Source: Brassica napus (Eukaryota; Streptophyta; Magnoliopsida; Brassicales; Brassicaceae). Taken from it: a DNA stretch of 64,000 bases. Each line of letters opens with the position of its first letter. The stretch's first letter is position 1. Shown here piece after piece: positions 45,010 through 58,825 of the stretch. The translations under genes were made by a program, and so were the position numbers. The notes below the pieces were generated by a model, which saw nothing but the letters and a program-made list of their open reading frames with translations, made no database searches and had not been told where the DNA came from. Location: contig NC_063448.1 of NCBI RefSeq assembly GCF_020379485.1, forward strand, positions 50,229,218-50,293,217, read 5' to 3'.

Positions 45010-47174
45010 CTAAGATGAACTCGAAGACATCAAACGATCTAGCTTCTGCATAATCTCGGTGTTGAACTTCTTCTGGGATGCCAACTCAGCAAGGATAGTG
45101 GCATTCTCCGAACGGATAGTGGCATTCTCCGAAAGGATAGTGGTGTTCTGCTCCTCCAATGCCCCAATCCGTTCATCTTTGTCATGTAGCTCCTCGAGAA
45201 TCATGGGATCGGCATACGGAGCTTGCGAAGAAGATGCCGGATACGAAGAAGCACGACGGGCCAACCCAACTAAACGGCCTCCTTTCCTTTTAGGAACCGC
45301 CTACAAAAATATTTAAAGTAAGTAAATAGGGACAAGTAAGTAATCGACATTATAAAAAAAATATATTAATAAAAAAAATTACCTTTTCAACCATCTCATT
45401 TATTTGCAATAGAGACAGGTTGGTTGAAGCTCCCGTGGAGTCGCCGTCATCAGAGAGAGGCTGAGATTGAGAAACTATCTCAGCTTCCACCAAATCAACT
45501 ACACCTTTGATCACGGGGTCCTGAATTTGACCCGTCGTCTTGTTAGTGTGAGCCACCTTAATGAGTTGGAGACGATCAACGGGATTACCGTCATTTGCTT
45601 CGATCTAAAAAAACCGCCATTATTAGCCAAAAATATATAAAATATTTATTTAAAAAATATAAAGATAAATAATAATAAAAAACTTACAAGTTCATCCTCC
45701 TTAGTAGACATGGAGCAAGCGCCGAGGTTGTGCACATACATACCTTTCCCGCCACGATCGCTCTTCCGGTTCCTGGAGTTCCTAGAAGACGTCTCTGCAG
45801 TGTCTTCCTTCTCCCAATGAGCTATCAACTGCTCCCACACCGTCCCGTTGATGAACCGTGGCTTCTTGTTCTTCTGCCAAACTGTCTTCCACGCGTTTAT
45901 CTGCTTTGTGTAAGAGTCCATGGCCTTTTCGTTGAATTTCTTACGGACTGTTTCCGTAAGATCGGAGTGCCAGTTGAACTCTTGCTACAAAACAAACACA
46001 ATTTAATAAGTAAATATATGTAAAAAAATGTAAAAACTTTAAAAAAATGAAGAGTTACTATACCGCAAACTGACGAAACCACAACTCTCGTTCGTCGGAA
46101 GGGATCACACTCCACTTTGGATATCCAAAACGGAGCATGGAGTACATCATCTGGTTGATGCTCCGGCTAATGCCATTTTTCGACTTGGTGAACCTTTAAA
46201 AAAAAAACAAGTTAGCAAGTTAATTAAAGGAAAAAATATAACGGTACAAATAAAAAAAATACTAACCAAGTGCTATGGCCTCGTCGTGGGTTGGGTTGGA
46301 GAAACGGGAGATGCTCTCGACCTGGTTGTTGAACCAATAGATGAACCGGCATGACCCCCGGATCCTGTTGAGCAGCAGCGTGAGGGGCAGCGTGAGGGGC
46401 AGAGGGAGCTGGAGCGGGAATATATGCGGGAACCGAGTCATGAGACGATACCGATGCACGGAAACCGCTCACCGAACTACGTCGAAGACGGGCTGCGGGG
46501 CGGGCTTCATCCTCGGCCCTAAAAAAAAAAAATTAACCCATCAAACATATTTTCATTTATATATTTACAAAAGGTTTTATAAACGTTTTTAAAAAAACTA
46601 TTAAACCTTATATATATATATATATGTATACAAAATTATAAAAAATTTATAAATATAGAAAAATGTTGTTAAAAATTTATAAATGAAGAAAAATGTTGTT
46701 AAATATTTATATTTTAAAAAAAAAAACGTTTTATTATACATAGTTTATTAGTGGAAACTTAAAAAAAATTATAAAAAATTTTAAAATTTTTATTATACAT
46801 GATTTACATATATATATATGTATACAAAATTATAAAAAATTTATAAATATAGAAAAATGTTGTTAAATATTTTTTTAAAATTTTAAAAACGTTTTAAAAA
46901 ATCAAAAAACGTTTTTAAAAATCAAAAAACGTTTTTAAAAATCAAAAAAACGTTTTAAAAAATCAAAAAACGTTTTTAAAATCAAAAAACGTTTTTAAAA
47001 ATCAAAAAATGTTCCAAAAAAAACTAAAACAACAATCCAAACAACAATCCTAACTTATATATCCTAAACTATCCATTCAATCCTAAAATTTTCAATCAAA
47101 CAACCTAAAATCCGAGATCAACTTCCAAAACCCTAAACAATTGATAAAAAAAAGGTTTGGGATGATTCTTACAT
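45010..47174 (-). CDS. En/Spm plant transposase-family (Ptta) protein of CACTA 1
   Basis: Coding exons 46518-46267, 46193-46064, 45984-45688, 45604-45383 and 45300-45010 join in frame, all with GT...AG introns. A leader exon ending at 47173 with ...AT supplies the first two bases of the start codon and the next exon supplies G, giving 397 residues. The protein has a proline/alanine-rich N-terminus. A conserved core follows (INQMMYSMLRFGYPKW, LWFRQFAQEFNWHSD, then NGTVWEQLIAHWEKE). The C-terminus is a coiled-coil with repeated SENATI units (LEEQNTTILSENATIRSENAT). Such proteins bind subterminal repeats and act with TNP2. A parallel gene lies in CACTA 2. The split start codon is inferred. Confidence 0.75.
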
Positions 47175-47339
47175 GATTTGGGGTTTGGGGAAGAGATATG
47201 AGGGTGAGGAGAGGATTCGCCGGTGAAGAGAGGTGGAGAAAGGCCGGAATCGCCGGAGAGGGGGAGAAATCGCCGGAGTGTTCGTGAGAGAGAGAGGCCG
47301 CGGAGAAAACGAAGAAGGAAGGAGAAGGGTTTTTATTTC

Positions 47340-47985
47340 CGAGGATTCCGACGGACACGGGTTCGTCGGTATTCCGTCGGTATAATTAAAATATACCAAA
47401 TGCCGATTCGCGAAAATTTTCAAGCGGTTTGGTTCTCCCGGGCTAATTGAAATTCCGACGGAACGTGTCCGTCAGTATTTTCCGACGGACACAATCCGTC
47501 GGTATATTCCGACGGAATTCCGACGACTTAGTGTTTAGGGTGTTCATTTCAAGTTTCTAAATGCAAAATCCAAATCTTTGATAATATATATAGTATTTGC
47601 ATAAAGATTTAACAATAAAAATGTTTTATAACACGATTTTACACAACAACTTTTTTTGTAGTGTAAGCTTATATAAATATGATTGTATAAGTATATAATG
47701 TTAAGATGAGATGTTATGAAAACAATGATATGCATACATAAATATTTTAATGAGTTGTTATATTTGAACGGTTGCGATCTAATACTATACTAAACACTTA
47801 TTATGTGTTATTTTCATAGTTTTGGCATCTAAATTTATAGATTTTTATGATTGAAACTTTATAGAAAAACATGTCGTCGGTATTTTCCGACGAAATACCG
47901 ACGACCTTTCCAATTTTCAATGAAACCCGTTGTCGTCGCTATGTCGTCGGTATATTGCGAGGGATTTCCGACGGACCATTAAAAA
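47340..47985. repeat. Internal CACTA repeat blocks between the two genes
   Basis: Two blocks (47340-47530 and 47870-47985) carry the same CCGACGGA/TCCGTCGG words as the element ends. They sit between the stop of the TNP2 gene (48003) and the leader of the Ptta gene, so they may act as promoter or regulator-binding sites. AT-rich DNA lies between. Confidence 0.7.
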
Positions 47986-48002
47986 AAAAAAAAAAAAAAA
48001 AA

Positions 48003-51000
48003 CTAATCAGAATCTTCTGAATCTTCATCAAACTCCCCAACCTCGGCTTCCGGCTCTGAATGTACGACAGCATCATGTCCAAACACAGTCAAATTCTCAA
48101 CGAGTTGAACATTTTCCAAATCTTCAACTGCCTGGGCGTTGCTGGTAGACTCTGGTTGCAATGGTTCATCATCATCAGAAGTTCCATCCACTCGTCCTCT
48201 TGGGTTGATTTGCGTTACAGTAACCCATGGATCGTCTCTGTACGTCACCCGAGGGTAACTGATGTAGCACACCTATACATATCAATTATACAAGTATTAG
48301 TTCAATATATAACATTAATTAATTATATTGGTAAAAAATTATGAATAGATTGACATACCTGATCAGCTTGCGAACCAAGAATGAAGGGATCATAATATTG
48401 AAGTTTCCGCCGCGAATGAACTGATGTAACACCAAACGCATCAATCTTCACTCCTCTATCTGGGGTGGTGTCATACCAATCACAATAGAATACTACACAA
48501 CGCAATCCAACCATTCCAGGAAATTGGATTTCCAATATTTCTTTTATGTTGCCGTAGTAGACATCGTCACCAGAAGAAGATGAAACACCAGCATCATATG
48601 TTGTCTTAGAATGACCTTTCCTTGTGAATGCATATCCTCGCGTACAAAATTTAGGATATGATTTGACCACATAGTTTGGTCCCTGCACAAATTCGCGTAT
48701 CCAATCATCGAACACAAGACCTCTGGCCAAACCATCATTCACCTATAAAAAAAAACATATATGATTGCAAAATTAATTAGTTTATATATATTAAATTTAA
48801 ACTAATCATTTGCATAGGGTAATATGATATATGACTCACATAACTACGAAGCCACGCAGCAAATCCGTTATCTCTAAGTTGTCGAAGCTCATCTTCTGTT
48901 GCATGCCTGTGAGTCATACGCAACTCCGCCATATATACACTATATACAAAAATATTATCAATATGAAATAAATTTATTGAATATTAATCTAACAATAAAT
49001 GAATAAATATTTTTACCTCTCATATTGTAGAACATCTTCACAGTTGGTGAGCAAATATGTTTGCAAATGAGCGTGCTCAGTGTCCGTAAGTCTCCGCTTC
49101 GTGAATTTTCCACTAAGTCGTCCTATTTCCTTGAACATGCTTGGGACAGTAACATGATATGTTGCTCTCTCCCCTCTATCATCATGCCGAGCAGGTCTTC
49201 GGTGTTTTGTTTGCACTTCTGGTGGAAAATAATTTTCAGCAAAGATTGCAGTTTCTTCATTGATCACCTGTGCCACTATAGATCCTTCCACCCTGCTTTG
49301 ATTTTTGACCATCTTCTTCAGATGATGCATATAACGCTCAAAAATATACATCCATCTGTACTGCACAGGACCACCAAGTTCCAATTCTCTTGCGAGATGA
49401 ATAGCAAGATGTTCCATTACATCAAAGAATGATGGAGGAAATATCTTCTCAAGGTTGCACATGCTGACTGGTGCGTTTGTCTTCAAATTATTAATACCCT
49501 CTTCAGTCACTACTCTGCTGCATAAGTCGCGGAAAAAAACACTAATCCCTGCAATTGCTTCATGAACATTACGTGGCAATAATGCTGAAAAAGCAAACGG
49601 AAGGAGGCGCTGCATAATTACATGACAATCATGACTCTTCAAGCCAGTAAACTTTCCTTCGCTTCTATCAACGCAGTTCCCCAAATTTGATGCATATCCG
49701 TCAGGAAATTTCACTTTATCTGTAATCCAATCAAAGAACTCTTCTTTTCTAGCACCATCTAGCCGATAAATGGGAAAAGGGGCCGTACCGTTCTCATCAA
49801 CGTGAAGTTCAGAACGATCACAAATATCGACTAAATCCAACCTTGACTTCAAATTATCCTTCGTTTTACCTTGGATGTTAAGGACTGTGTTCATCAGATT
49901 ATCGAAGAAGTTCTTCTCAATATGCATGACATCTAAATTATGCCGCAATAGATGACTCTCCCAATATGGCAGATCCCAGAAAATACTCTTTTTGTGCCAG
50001 TTATGTAGCTCTCCAACCGCATTGACTCGAATGTTTTCATGTCCACCTACATCTGGCGTCCTTTCTGCATCAAAATACCTAAACTGCTTCAACAAATCTT
50101 TCCCACTAACTTCCTCAGGTGGACCATCAAACACCTGCTTGTTCTTCGTAAACGAAGTCTTACTCCTGCGGTATGGATGATCAGGTGGTAGAAATCGTCT
50201 GTGACAGTCAAACCAACACGTTTTCCTTCCGTTCTTTAGTTGGAAAGCATCTGTGTCATCTTGACAATATGGACATGATAGCTTCCCATGTGTTGTCCAT
50301 CCAGATAACATACCATATGCTGGAAAGTCACTTATTGTCCACATAAGTACTGCCCGCATCTGAAAGTTTTCTTTGCGCGAAACATCGTATGTCTCAAAAC
50401 CATGCGCCCATAGTTGTTGCAACTCATATATTAGTGGTTGAAGAAACACATCTAGTGATCTTTTAGGATGATCTGGCCCGGGGACGAGAATTGAGAGAAA
50501 CAAAAACTCTCGTCGCATGCACAAGCTCGGCCGTAAGTTGTACGGTGTCACAATAACTGGCCATAGAGAATACTGCCTTCCATGCTTTCCAAATGGGCTG
50601 AAACCATCAGTAGATAATCCAAGATAAACATTTCTTCTCTCTTCCGCAAATTCTGGATATGTTGACTGGAAATGTTTCCAAGCCTTTGCATCTGAAGGAT
50701 GTCTAATCTCACCATTTGTGGAATGCTCTGCATGCCATCTCATTGCTTTTGCTGTGCGCTCACACTGATACAACCTCTTCAATCTTTCCGTCAAAGGCAA
50801 ATACCACATTCTTTTGAATGGGATCGGAACTCTTCCCCTCGTCTCCTGATAACGAGGTTTCCCACAAAATTTGCATACATTCCGTGTCTCATCCGCTCTC
50901 CAGTAGATCATGCAGTTGTCAATACATACATCTATCACTTCATACGGTAGTTGAAGACCTGCAACAAGTTTCTGAACCTCGTAGTATGAACCCGGTGCAA

Positions 51001-51613
51001 GGTTATCCTCAGGTAGAATACCTTTGACAAAATCAGTAATCGCATCCATACATTCTTCAGCCAAATTATAGTCTGTCTTAATACCCATTAATCTAGTTGC
51101 AGATGATAAGACTGAATGACCATCTCTACAATTTTGATACAAAGGTTGTTTTCCTGCATCCAACATGTCAAAAAATCTCCTAGACTCGGGGTTTGGTTCT
51201 TCCCCTCTATAATGATCATGTACCATCTGCTCAGTACCTACACCATAATCTATATCCGTTCTAGATTCTTCTAACCTAATATCAGGCTGAGGTTCACTAA
51301 CAGGCTGAGGTTCGCTAGTACTACCATATTCATAACCAGTTTCCCCATGAAGGTACCAAACTTTATAATTACGTGAAAACCCTTTCATATACAAATGAGT
51401 CCAAACATCAAATTCTTTTATAACCTTATTATTATTGCAAGAAGAGCAGGGACATCTTAACATACCACTTTTTGCATCCGGTTGCTGTTGAACAAGCCTC
51501 ATGAATTCTCCAATCCCTTGAACGTATTCTTCCGTAAGCAAATTGGTGTTCGGATCCAAATGAGGTTTATCCATCCACGAACGATAATAAACTTCTGAAG
51601 ACATGATTTTCAC
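48003..51613 (-). CDS. TNP2-type CACTA transposase
   Basis: Exons 51613-49017, 48939-48840, 48742-48359 and 48272-48003 join in frame into 1116 residues with GT...AG introns. The N-terminus (about 1-90) is a transposase-associated zinc-binding domain with CPCSSCNN. The central TNP2 domain includes WTTHGKLSCPYC and HNLDVMHIEKNFFDNL. A DUF4218-type region follows (MCNLEKIFPPSFFDVMEHLAIHL), and downstream exons hold a DUF4216-type region (VVFYCDWYDT) and an acidic tail. It should bind the element ends and cut. ATGs at 51613 and 51604 are both possible starts. No lesion was seen. Confidence 0.88.
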
Positions 51614-51709
51614 GGAATTGTTATGACTAAAGAGAATGAAGAGAGAATGAAGTGTGAATGAGTTGAATGAGGAGGGGTTGTATTTATAGGAAATTGCTTA
51701 CGGACCTCC

Positions 51710-52255
51710 GACGACTTTCCGACGTAATTCCGACGGATGTAAAGCAGTCCGTCGGAATTCCGTCGGAATTGTCCAATCCCAAACGGCTATACAACGGTCA
51801 TATATATTTGTCGGCAACGGTCACATGGTTCGTCGGAATTCAGTCGGAAAATACCGACGGAATTCCGACGACGTTGCTGTTAATCGGAATGTCGTCGGAA
51901 TTCCGTCGGAATATACCGACGAACTTCCGACGACTACAACGGTCACATTTTCGTCGGAATTCGTCGGAAAATACCGACGGAATTCCGACGACTTTGCTGT
52001 TAATCGGAATGTCGTCGGAAATTCGTCGGAATATACCGACGAACTTCCGACGACTACAACGGTTACATTTTTTATCGGAATGTCGTCGAAAAGTCGTCGG
52101 AAAATTCCGACGAACCATATTTCGTCGGAATTCCGTCGGAAATGGCCGACGGAATTCCGACGACTTAATTTTTTTGGATTTGGTCGGAAATTTGTCAGTA
52201 TTCCGTCAGAAATGTCCGACGACCTTGGTGTCCGTCGGAACCTTCGTCGGAATTC
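51710..52255. repeat. CACTA 1 right subterminal repeat array
   Basis: Dense CCGACGA/TCGTCGG words occur, with a direct repeat of about 130 bp (51815-51945 and 51946-52070) sharing GAATTCCGACGAC and GCTGTTAATCGGAATGTCGT. Confidence 0.9.
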
Positions 52256-53654
52256 GGTGTGTTTTCTTGTAGTGATCTCTCTCTATAAATTTTCTCCATG
52301 GAATCTAACTTGTATTAAATAATAAAACAGTTTCGCTCAGCTGTGTGGAAACTCTTTCTAGAAAAGCTCACAGTTCTGGCAAATAAAGGAAAGCCGCTTC
52401 TAAATGTAAAAGCCTTAGCTCATTTTGTTGCATTATGCAAAATCAATTTCTGCACTTATGTCTTATATGTTGTGTCTTTTTTGGCTCAAAGACCTAAGAG
52501 GAGAGTACTTGTGTAAACTAAAACTAAAAGAAACTATCCTATTTTAAATATCTCCATGTATGAATCTGCAAATATCTTGAAACTCTTCAAAGTAATACCC
52601 ATGACCAAGTTTCTTTTCTACAAAACTTAACTTCTCCTTTACGAAGTTCTAATCTTGAATCTGCAAAGTTCTTAGGTATATTCTTAAAGTCTGCAGTCAA
52701 GTTGTGTTCGTAACTTGTGTTATAATCTGTCTCTTTAATATTCTTAATAGTTTATAATGATCTAAAATTTTCTTTGAAAAAGTTCGATTGTGTTGACTCA
52801 GATATGTAGGTTGAATTCAACAATTTATGTCATAAATATTTAAAAGAGTGAGGAAGAAACTCAAAATGTTTTCGTTTATACACAAATATAATTTTTCTAC
52901 TATTACAATGATACATCATTTTACATAGCAAATCCGCTAAAATTGAATATACGATAGACAAATTACATGTGAACATCAAGACTTTTGTTTTCTAAATATA
53001 TCCAATTATAAAAATAAAAACAAATACCTGTGCGGGCGCACGGGTCAAAACTCTAGTTTAAATATTTAAAGTAACAATGTCTTTTGAATTGTTAGTTTTA
53101 CATGGACGAGTCCATTTTTCTAGCTACCGGAAATAATCAAGACATTGGTGTTGCTTATGGTGATGATCACCAGACCAACAAGTAGTTATTTATTTATACT
53201 ATTAAAATTCAAATTGTACATATTATTACGTAATTATTGGATAATCATAATTATAAATCAATGAAACATCGTAGTTAGGATAGGTATGACTATGCATAAT
53301 CGATGCCTTTCAATTCAAAAACCACAAGATGATCAGATCTAGAAGAAGATGATCTGCATCCAAAAATTAATTAAGGAACTTGGTTTGTTTAAGGACCACA
53401 CATATACACAGGTACTACAGCTAATCGATAACAATCATGCAGATTATGTAAAACATGTTTAGTAGCTGTACCAGTAAAATATTCAGATTAGGGTCTGGTT
53501 ATCATATTAAAATTTTGAGACTTTAGCAAATGCACATGTAAATATAAATATATTTAATCAACTTCCTCAATTCTTTTCAGCTAATAAGCTATACATCAAG
53601 GTGTAGTCTATAACTATTAAGGGAAATCATATTCAAAAGCAACCAATTGATCAA

Positions 53655-55065
53655 TCTCTATAATATTAATTGAGAAGTCAGTTTCTTATGTGTCGCGCTC
53701 ACGTTAATTCTCATGACAGTTAATTATATAGACATTCTTAATGAAATAAAAATATCATAAATGATAAAATTTCCTTTATTCTTAATAAAAAATTAATTAA
53801 ATTTTCCATTTTTCAAAACACATAAATAAGAAAAAGGAATATTTACAGAATATAAGCTTATAGATTATTTATATGTGAAAGAGTTTAAATTTTATTACCT
53901 TTTATCTTTTCGCCAAAAATATAAATAAAAGATAAAATATCTAGATATTTTAATTACTTATATATATATATAACACCACTTCACAAAACAAATTGAAAAA
54001 GTAAAATAATTTAGACATGTTTTCTATAAGATAATTTTTTGTGAATATTTTATCAAATTATTAATAAGGAAATGATTTTAAAAGCATATATAAACTCATC
54101 ATCTAATATCATATGTTTCAAAAAATTTAATTAATTACATAGATAATTATTTTATTTCCCTTTTAACGAAACTTAATTAATTTTTAACTTAAATTTCCTT
54201 TTTTACAATAGCACATAAATAATACAAGCAGATATTTATAAAATATGAAAAGATATATTATAGAAACGAAATTTATTTTTATTTTTCTTTATATTTTTCG
54301 AAAAACATAAACAAAAATGAAATATATATATAAAATTTAAAAGTATGGACTTATATATTTTATCAAAACAACATATATCAAATTATACATAAATAATTTT
54401 ATCAATCTAAAGAAAAACTAAACGAAAATCTAATTAACAATATTATTCTTATTTTAGTCTAATTATAACAAAAAATATATGATTCAATTCAAAAAATATA
54501 ACCCAATATACCAAAATATAAATAACAAAACCAATCAAAATATGAACAGTTAAATAAACCTGTTATTATAATTTATATATTTTATATATAGTCATACATT
54601 TGTATGAATTTTCAAAATATTATAAGTTATATTTATTAATGCATACCTCTTTTAATATTTTTATTTTCTGTTTTACTAAACAAGATACATCAAACTATAC
54701 AAAATTTTATAAAATATATTTAAAATATAAGAGGATAATCTGAATTGGTACTAATAAGCCAATTTTAACCAGATTAAACAAAAAATCATCTTCAATTTAA
54801 AAGAATAGATGCAACTTGACGTACCAAAATGAATACTTAAAAAAATAAAAAAATATTATAATTGAAATCACATATCTAACTAAGATGAAAACATAAAGAC
54901 ACTTAGTACATTTTTTTATTTATCATACATAAAAATTACAAAATTACTTAAAATTTATAAACAACCAAGAGAATATATTTATCAATATTATAATTGAATT
55001 ATTTTAAATGTTTATCAATTTAGCAATTTATATTTATCAATTTTTAAACCAAGAGAATCACCTAG
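53655..55065 (+). mobile_element. Helitron, non-autonomous, 1411 bp
   Basis: It starts TCTCTATAATATTAATTGAG and ends ATCACCTAG at 55065. Copy A shows the empty site GATCAA|TGTGTGC at 33991-34002. The interior is AT-rich and non-coding. No clear 3' hairpin is visible, so its identity rests on the terminal TC, CTAG and AT target plus the exact empty site. Confidence 0.7.
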
Positions 55066-55192
55066 TGTGTGCTTGTATTTGTGAGTTACCATAAATATTT
55101 TCCAAATCAGAAAATATAAAAATAAATAAATAAATAAGCCCAAATAAAGATTTTCAAGTTAAAGCCATAGAAAACTGCAATTAAGAGACACA

Positions 55193-57190
55193 TCAAACAA
55201 GTAATAAAATGAGGATATGAGCCTTGGATAGAGTGTCCACGTAGGCGAAAATAATCGGCCAATGAGAAACTATATTTTTGCCATGTCATCTCTTCTATTT
55301 GTTTTTACAAAATGATTCTTTAATTTTTTTACTTAAACAATTATAACCGAAACTATTTTTAGTGAAATATATTATTTATATATATATATAATTATATTTT
55401 TATTTACATAATAGTTTGTAAAGAAATATTTAGTGTAAATAATATCATAATTTTATAAAATACTAAAATAAGTTGGGTTGGTTTTCAACTTTCACAAATA
55501 AAAAATATTATTTGTAAACTTAGAAAAGAATATATCAAGAATGTTTTTTTCAGAAGAGAAAATAGAAAAATACATCGAAGACATATTCATCTCTATTACG
55601 AAATTCATCTATTTCAGGAAAAAAAATAGAAAAATACATTGGAGATGGTCTAAGGCATGACCGACGTAAATGATTGACATTGAGATTTCAGCTTTTCTGA
55701 TTCTTACTATTCTAACAAATAATAAAAGGAGGATATAAGCCTAGATAGAGTGTCCATGTAGGCGAAAATAATCGGCCAATGAGAAACTATATTTTTGTCA
55801 TGTCACCTCCTCTATTTATTTTTACAAAATGATACTTTAACTTTTTACTTAAACAACTATAACCGAAAATAATTTTTTAGTGAAATATATTATTTATATA
55901 AATATAATTATATTTTTTATTTACATAATAAATATTTAGTGTAAATAATATCATAATTTTCAAAAATACTAAAATAAATTGGGTTGGTTTTCAACTTTCT
56001 CAAATAAAAAGTATTATTTGTAAACTTAGAAAAGAATATATCAAGAATATTCTTTTTCAGGAGAGAAAATAGAAAAATACATCGAAGACAAATTCATCTC
56101 TATTATGAAATTCATCTATCTTAGAGAAAAAAAAAATAGATGAATACATTAGAAAAGGTCTAAGGTATGGCCGACGTAAATGATCGACATTGAGATTTCA
56201 GCTTTTCTGATTCTTACTATTCTAATGTTTCAATATAATTTGAATATTCCATTTGCTTTATAATATAATGGTTTAAAATTATTTTTTGTTTCACTATATA
56301 AATTGTTTTTATATTTCAATATAACTTTATACTTATTGAATATTGTGTGGTCAATTAAATTATGTAAATTACTGTGTAATTGATTAAATTTATATATTAA
56401 ATGACAGTTTTTTAAAGTAATAACTTTTAAATATTAAAGATTTTAATTAAAACTGGAGGATATAAGCCTCAGATAGAGTGTCAACGTAGGCGAAAATAAT
56501 CGGCCAATGAGAAACTATATTTTTGTCACGTCACCTCCTCTATTTGTTTTTACAAAATGATCCTTTAACTTTTTACTTAAACAATTATAACCGAAAATAT
56601 TTTTTTAGTGAAATATATTATTTATATAAATATACTTATATTTTTCTATTTACATTATATTTTGTAAAGAAATATTTAGTGTAAATAATATCATAATTTT
56701 ATAAAATACTAGAATAAATTGGGCTGGTTTTCAACTTTCACAAATAAAAAATATTATTTGTATACTTAGAAAATAATATATCAAGAATATTTTTTTTAAG
56801 AGAGAAAATAGAAAAATACATCGGAGACAAATCCATCTCTATTATGAAATTCCTCTTTTTAGAAAAAAAAAATAGAGAAATACATTGGAGATGGTCTAAG
56901 GCATGGCCGACGTAAATGATCGACGTTGAGATTTCACCTTTTCTGATTCTTACTATTCTAATGTTTCAATATAATTTGAATATTCCTTTTGTTTTATAAT
57001 ATAATGGTTTAAAAGTATTTTTTGTTTCACTATATAATTTTTTTTTTTATATTTCAATGTAACTTTATATTTATTGGTTATTGTGTGGTCAATTAAATTA
57101 TGTAAATTAATGTGTAATTGATTAAATTTATATATTAAATGACAGTTTTCTAAAGTAATATATTTTAAATATTACATATTTTAATTAAAA
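55193..57190 (+). repeat. Three tandem copies of a Helitron 5' region
   Basis: Each copy has GATAGAGTGTCMACGTAGGCG or a close variant, then AAAATAATCGGCCAATGAGA, and later a GGCCGACGTAAATGATCGAC phrase. Copies 2 and 3 are about 730 bp long and share extra sequence (TTCAATATAATTTGAATATTCC-like) that copy 1 (about 530 bp) lacks. Confidence 0.85.
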
Positions 57191-58825
57191 CTGATTACAT
57201 TTTGAAATAGATAGAGTAATCTATAAACTAACTCTATATATGATGACACAATTTTTAAAGTGGTCTCACCTTGAATTTCTCTCATTCTGTGCGTTCTTAA
57301 TTGAAAGGAGATAATCAACATCTAATATTATGTTACTCACAGTATATTAAAAATGGTCAAACAGTAAACCAATTAAGGATGATGTAAGGAAGACATAAAG
57401 ATGTATTTTCCGTTGTCACAAATATAGAATCAATTGACAACAACTTAATTATGTCTAGCATAGGACAACAGAGAAGAGTTTTCATACCTTTTAATATTAT
57501 AATATCTCACTATATTAGTGGCTAAATCAGTTTTCTTTTGCACAAATACTCACTCAATTCTTGAAGTTTAAGTTTTTCTATCTGATGATATTAGTAGTTT
57601 GATCCAAAAAAAAAACGGTCGAACTGTACATTGTAATTGGAGAAAGAAAACAAACAAAAATCAGCCGAACACTTTTAAGGTATATGAAACAAAAATTGGA
57701 AATAACAATTCTTTGTAATTAAAGAATAAGGCAATAAAATTGTAAAAATACAAAATAAAACAAAAAACTATACACAAAAAGAAATATTTAGTAAAATAAA
57801 ATCATAATATAATTTCCATAATTGATAGTGCTCAGTTACACTAATAAGTCTAAATTTACAACATACACATTTTAATTTACATATTTAAACCTATTATCTA
57901 ATTAAAATGATTCTACAAAAAATGTCAGCATGAAGAATTAGAAAATATACGGTAAAATACAATATATAACGTTAAAAATACATTATCACTTATCACTAAA
58001 AAATCATGTTAGTAACAATAAAAATGAAATGACAACACATTTATTAAAACCACAGAACGACACGCAACAAGGTGTTATTAAATATACAACAAATTAAATA
58101 TGCTCAACGCAAACACACATAAAAATGAGACATCATATTTGGATATATTTAAATAAATAATTTTAAATATATTATATTCTTGATAATTTTAATATTACTT
58201 TAAAAGAAACTTTATTATTAAAAAAAATAATATAAAAATAAAACTAAAACAATTTTTTGTAACGTCAAAATAATAAATGAATAAAAATATATTATGTTAA
58301 TAAAATAGATTTTAGATTTTAAAGACTTCTAATTCATGTAATATTACAAAATTCAAAATTTGTTTATTACAATTAATATTTTACCATTAGATATATTAAA
58401 ATAATATTCTAGTTTGATATTCAATTGTTAGTTTTCAACTATTACAAGTAAAAAAATATTATTAAGTACGCTTTTTTTTTAAATGGGGTTTTATATTTTA
58501 AGTAGGTTATTGGAGTACTTTTTCTTTTCGTGAATTTATTCGAGATAAGATTTCGATCTTTTAAACTAAGATAATTTATGTTCTATACATAATCATATTT
58601 TTTTTTACATAACTCTAAAATCTCGGACTTGATTCTTCATATTTTATTAGTTAATTGTGTTATATATAATAGAAATACTTACTTCAAACTAAAAATATAT
58701 AAAAAAATCAAATTTAAAAATTAGTTATATATAATTTAATATACAAAAATTTGCAGATAAATAAAAATGATAAATATAACAAATTTAAATATATTATCCG
58801 CGTGTAGCGCGGAGAAAGGATCTAG
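55193..58825 (+). mobile_element. Helitron with three tandem 5' heads
   Basis: The element is inserted at GACACA|TATCC (empty site in copy A near 34111-34120). It starts TCAAACAAGTAATAAAATGA at 55193 and ends with hairpin CCGCGTGTAGCGCGG (58798-58812) and CTAG at 58825. The first half is three direct copies of its own 5' region (about 55193, 55725 and 56451 onward). The rest is AT-rich. No gene is seen. Confidence 0.8.

Larger units (their letters stand above)
44338..52274 (-). mobile_element. CACTA (En/Spm) transposon 1, apparently complete
   Basis: The inverted ends CACTACAAGAAAA (44338) and TTTTCTTGTAGTG (to 52274) are flanked by the 3-bp duplication ATC (44335-44337, 52275-52277). Subterminal regions (44370-44800 and 51710-52255) are packed with TTCCGACGGA/TCCGTCGGAA-type palindromic words, transposase-binding sites of the family. 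Further blocks of the same word lie between the two genes (47340-47530, 47870-47985). It encodes a TNP2-type transposase and an En/Spm plant transposase-family (Ptta) protein, both without stops in the models. It may be autonomous. Confidence 0.93.
43180..53056 (+). mobile_element. Helitron interrupted by a CACTA element
   Basis: It starts TCTAAATTATTAAAACAGAA at 43180. It ends with a 7-bp hairpin (53027-53044, arms CCTGTGC and GCACGGG) and CTCTAG at 53056. Copy A has the uninterrupted site GAAAATGA|TTTAAAT at 25803-25816. Of 9877 bp, 7937 belong to the nested CACTA element, leaving about 1.9 kb of AT-rich, non-coding Helitron. Confidence 0.8.

Noticed and set aside
53655..58825. One long Helitron covering both 53655-55065 and 55193-58825
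   Set aside because: 127 bp of host sequence matching copy A lies between them, and each has its own empty site.
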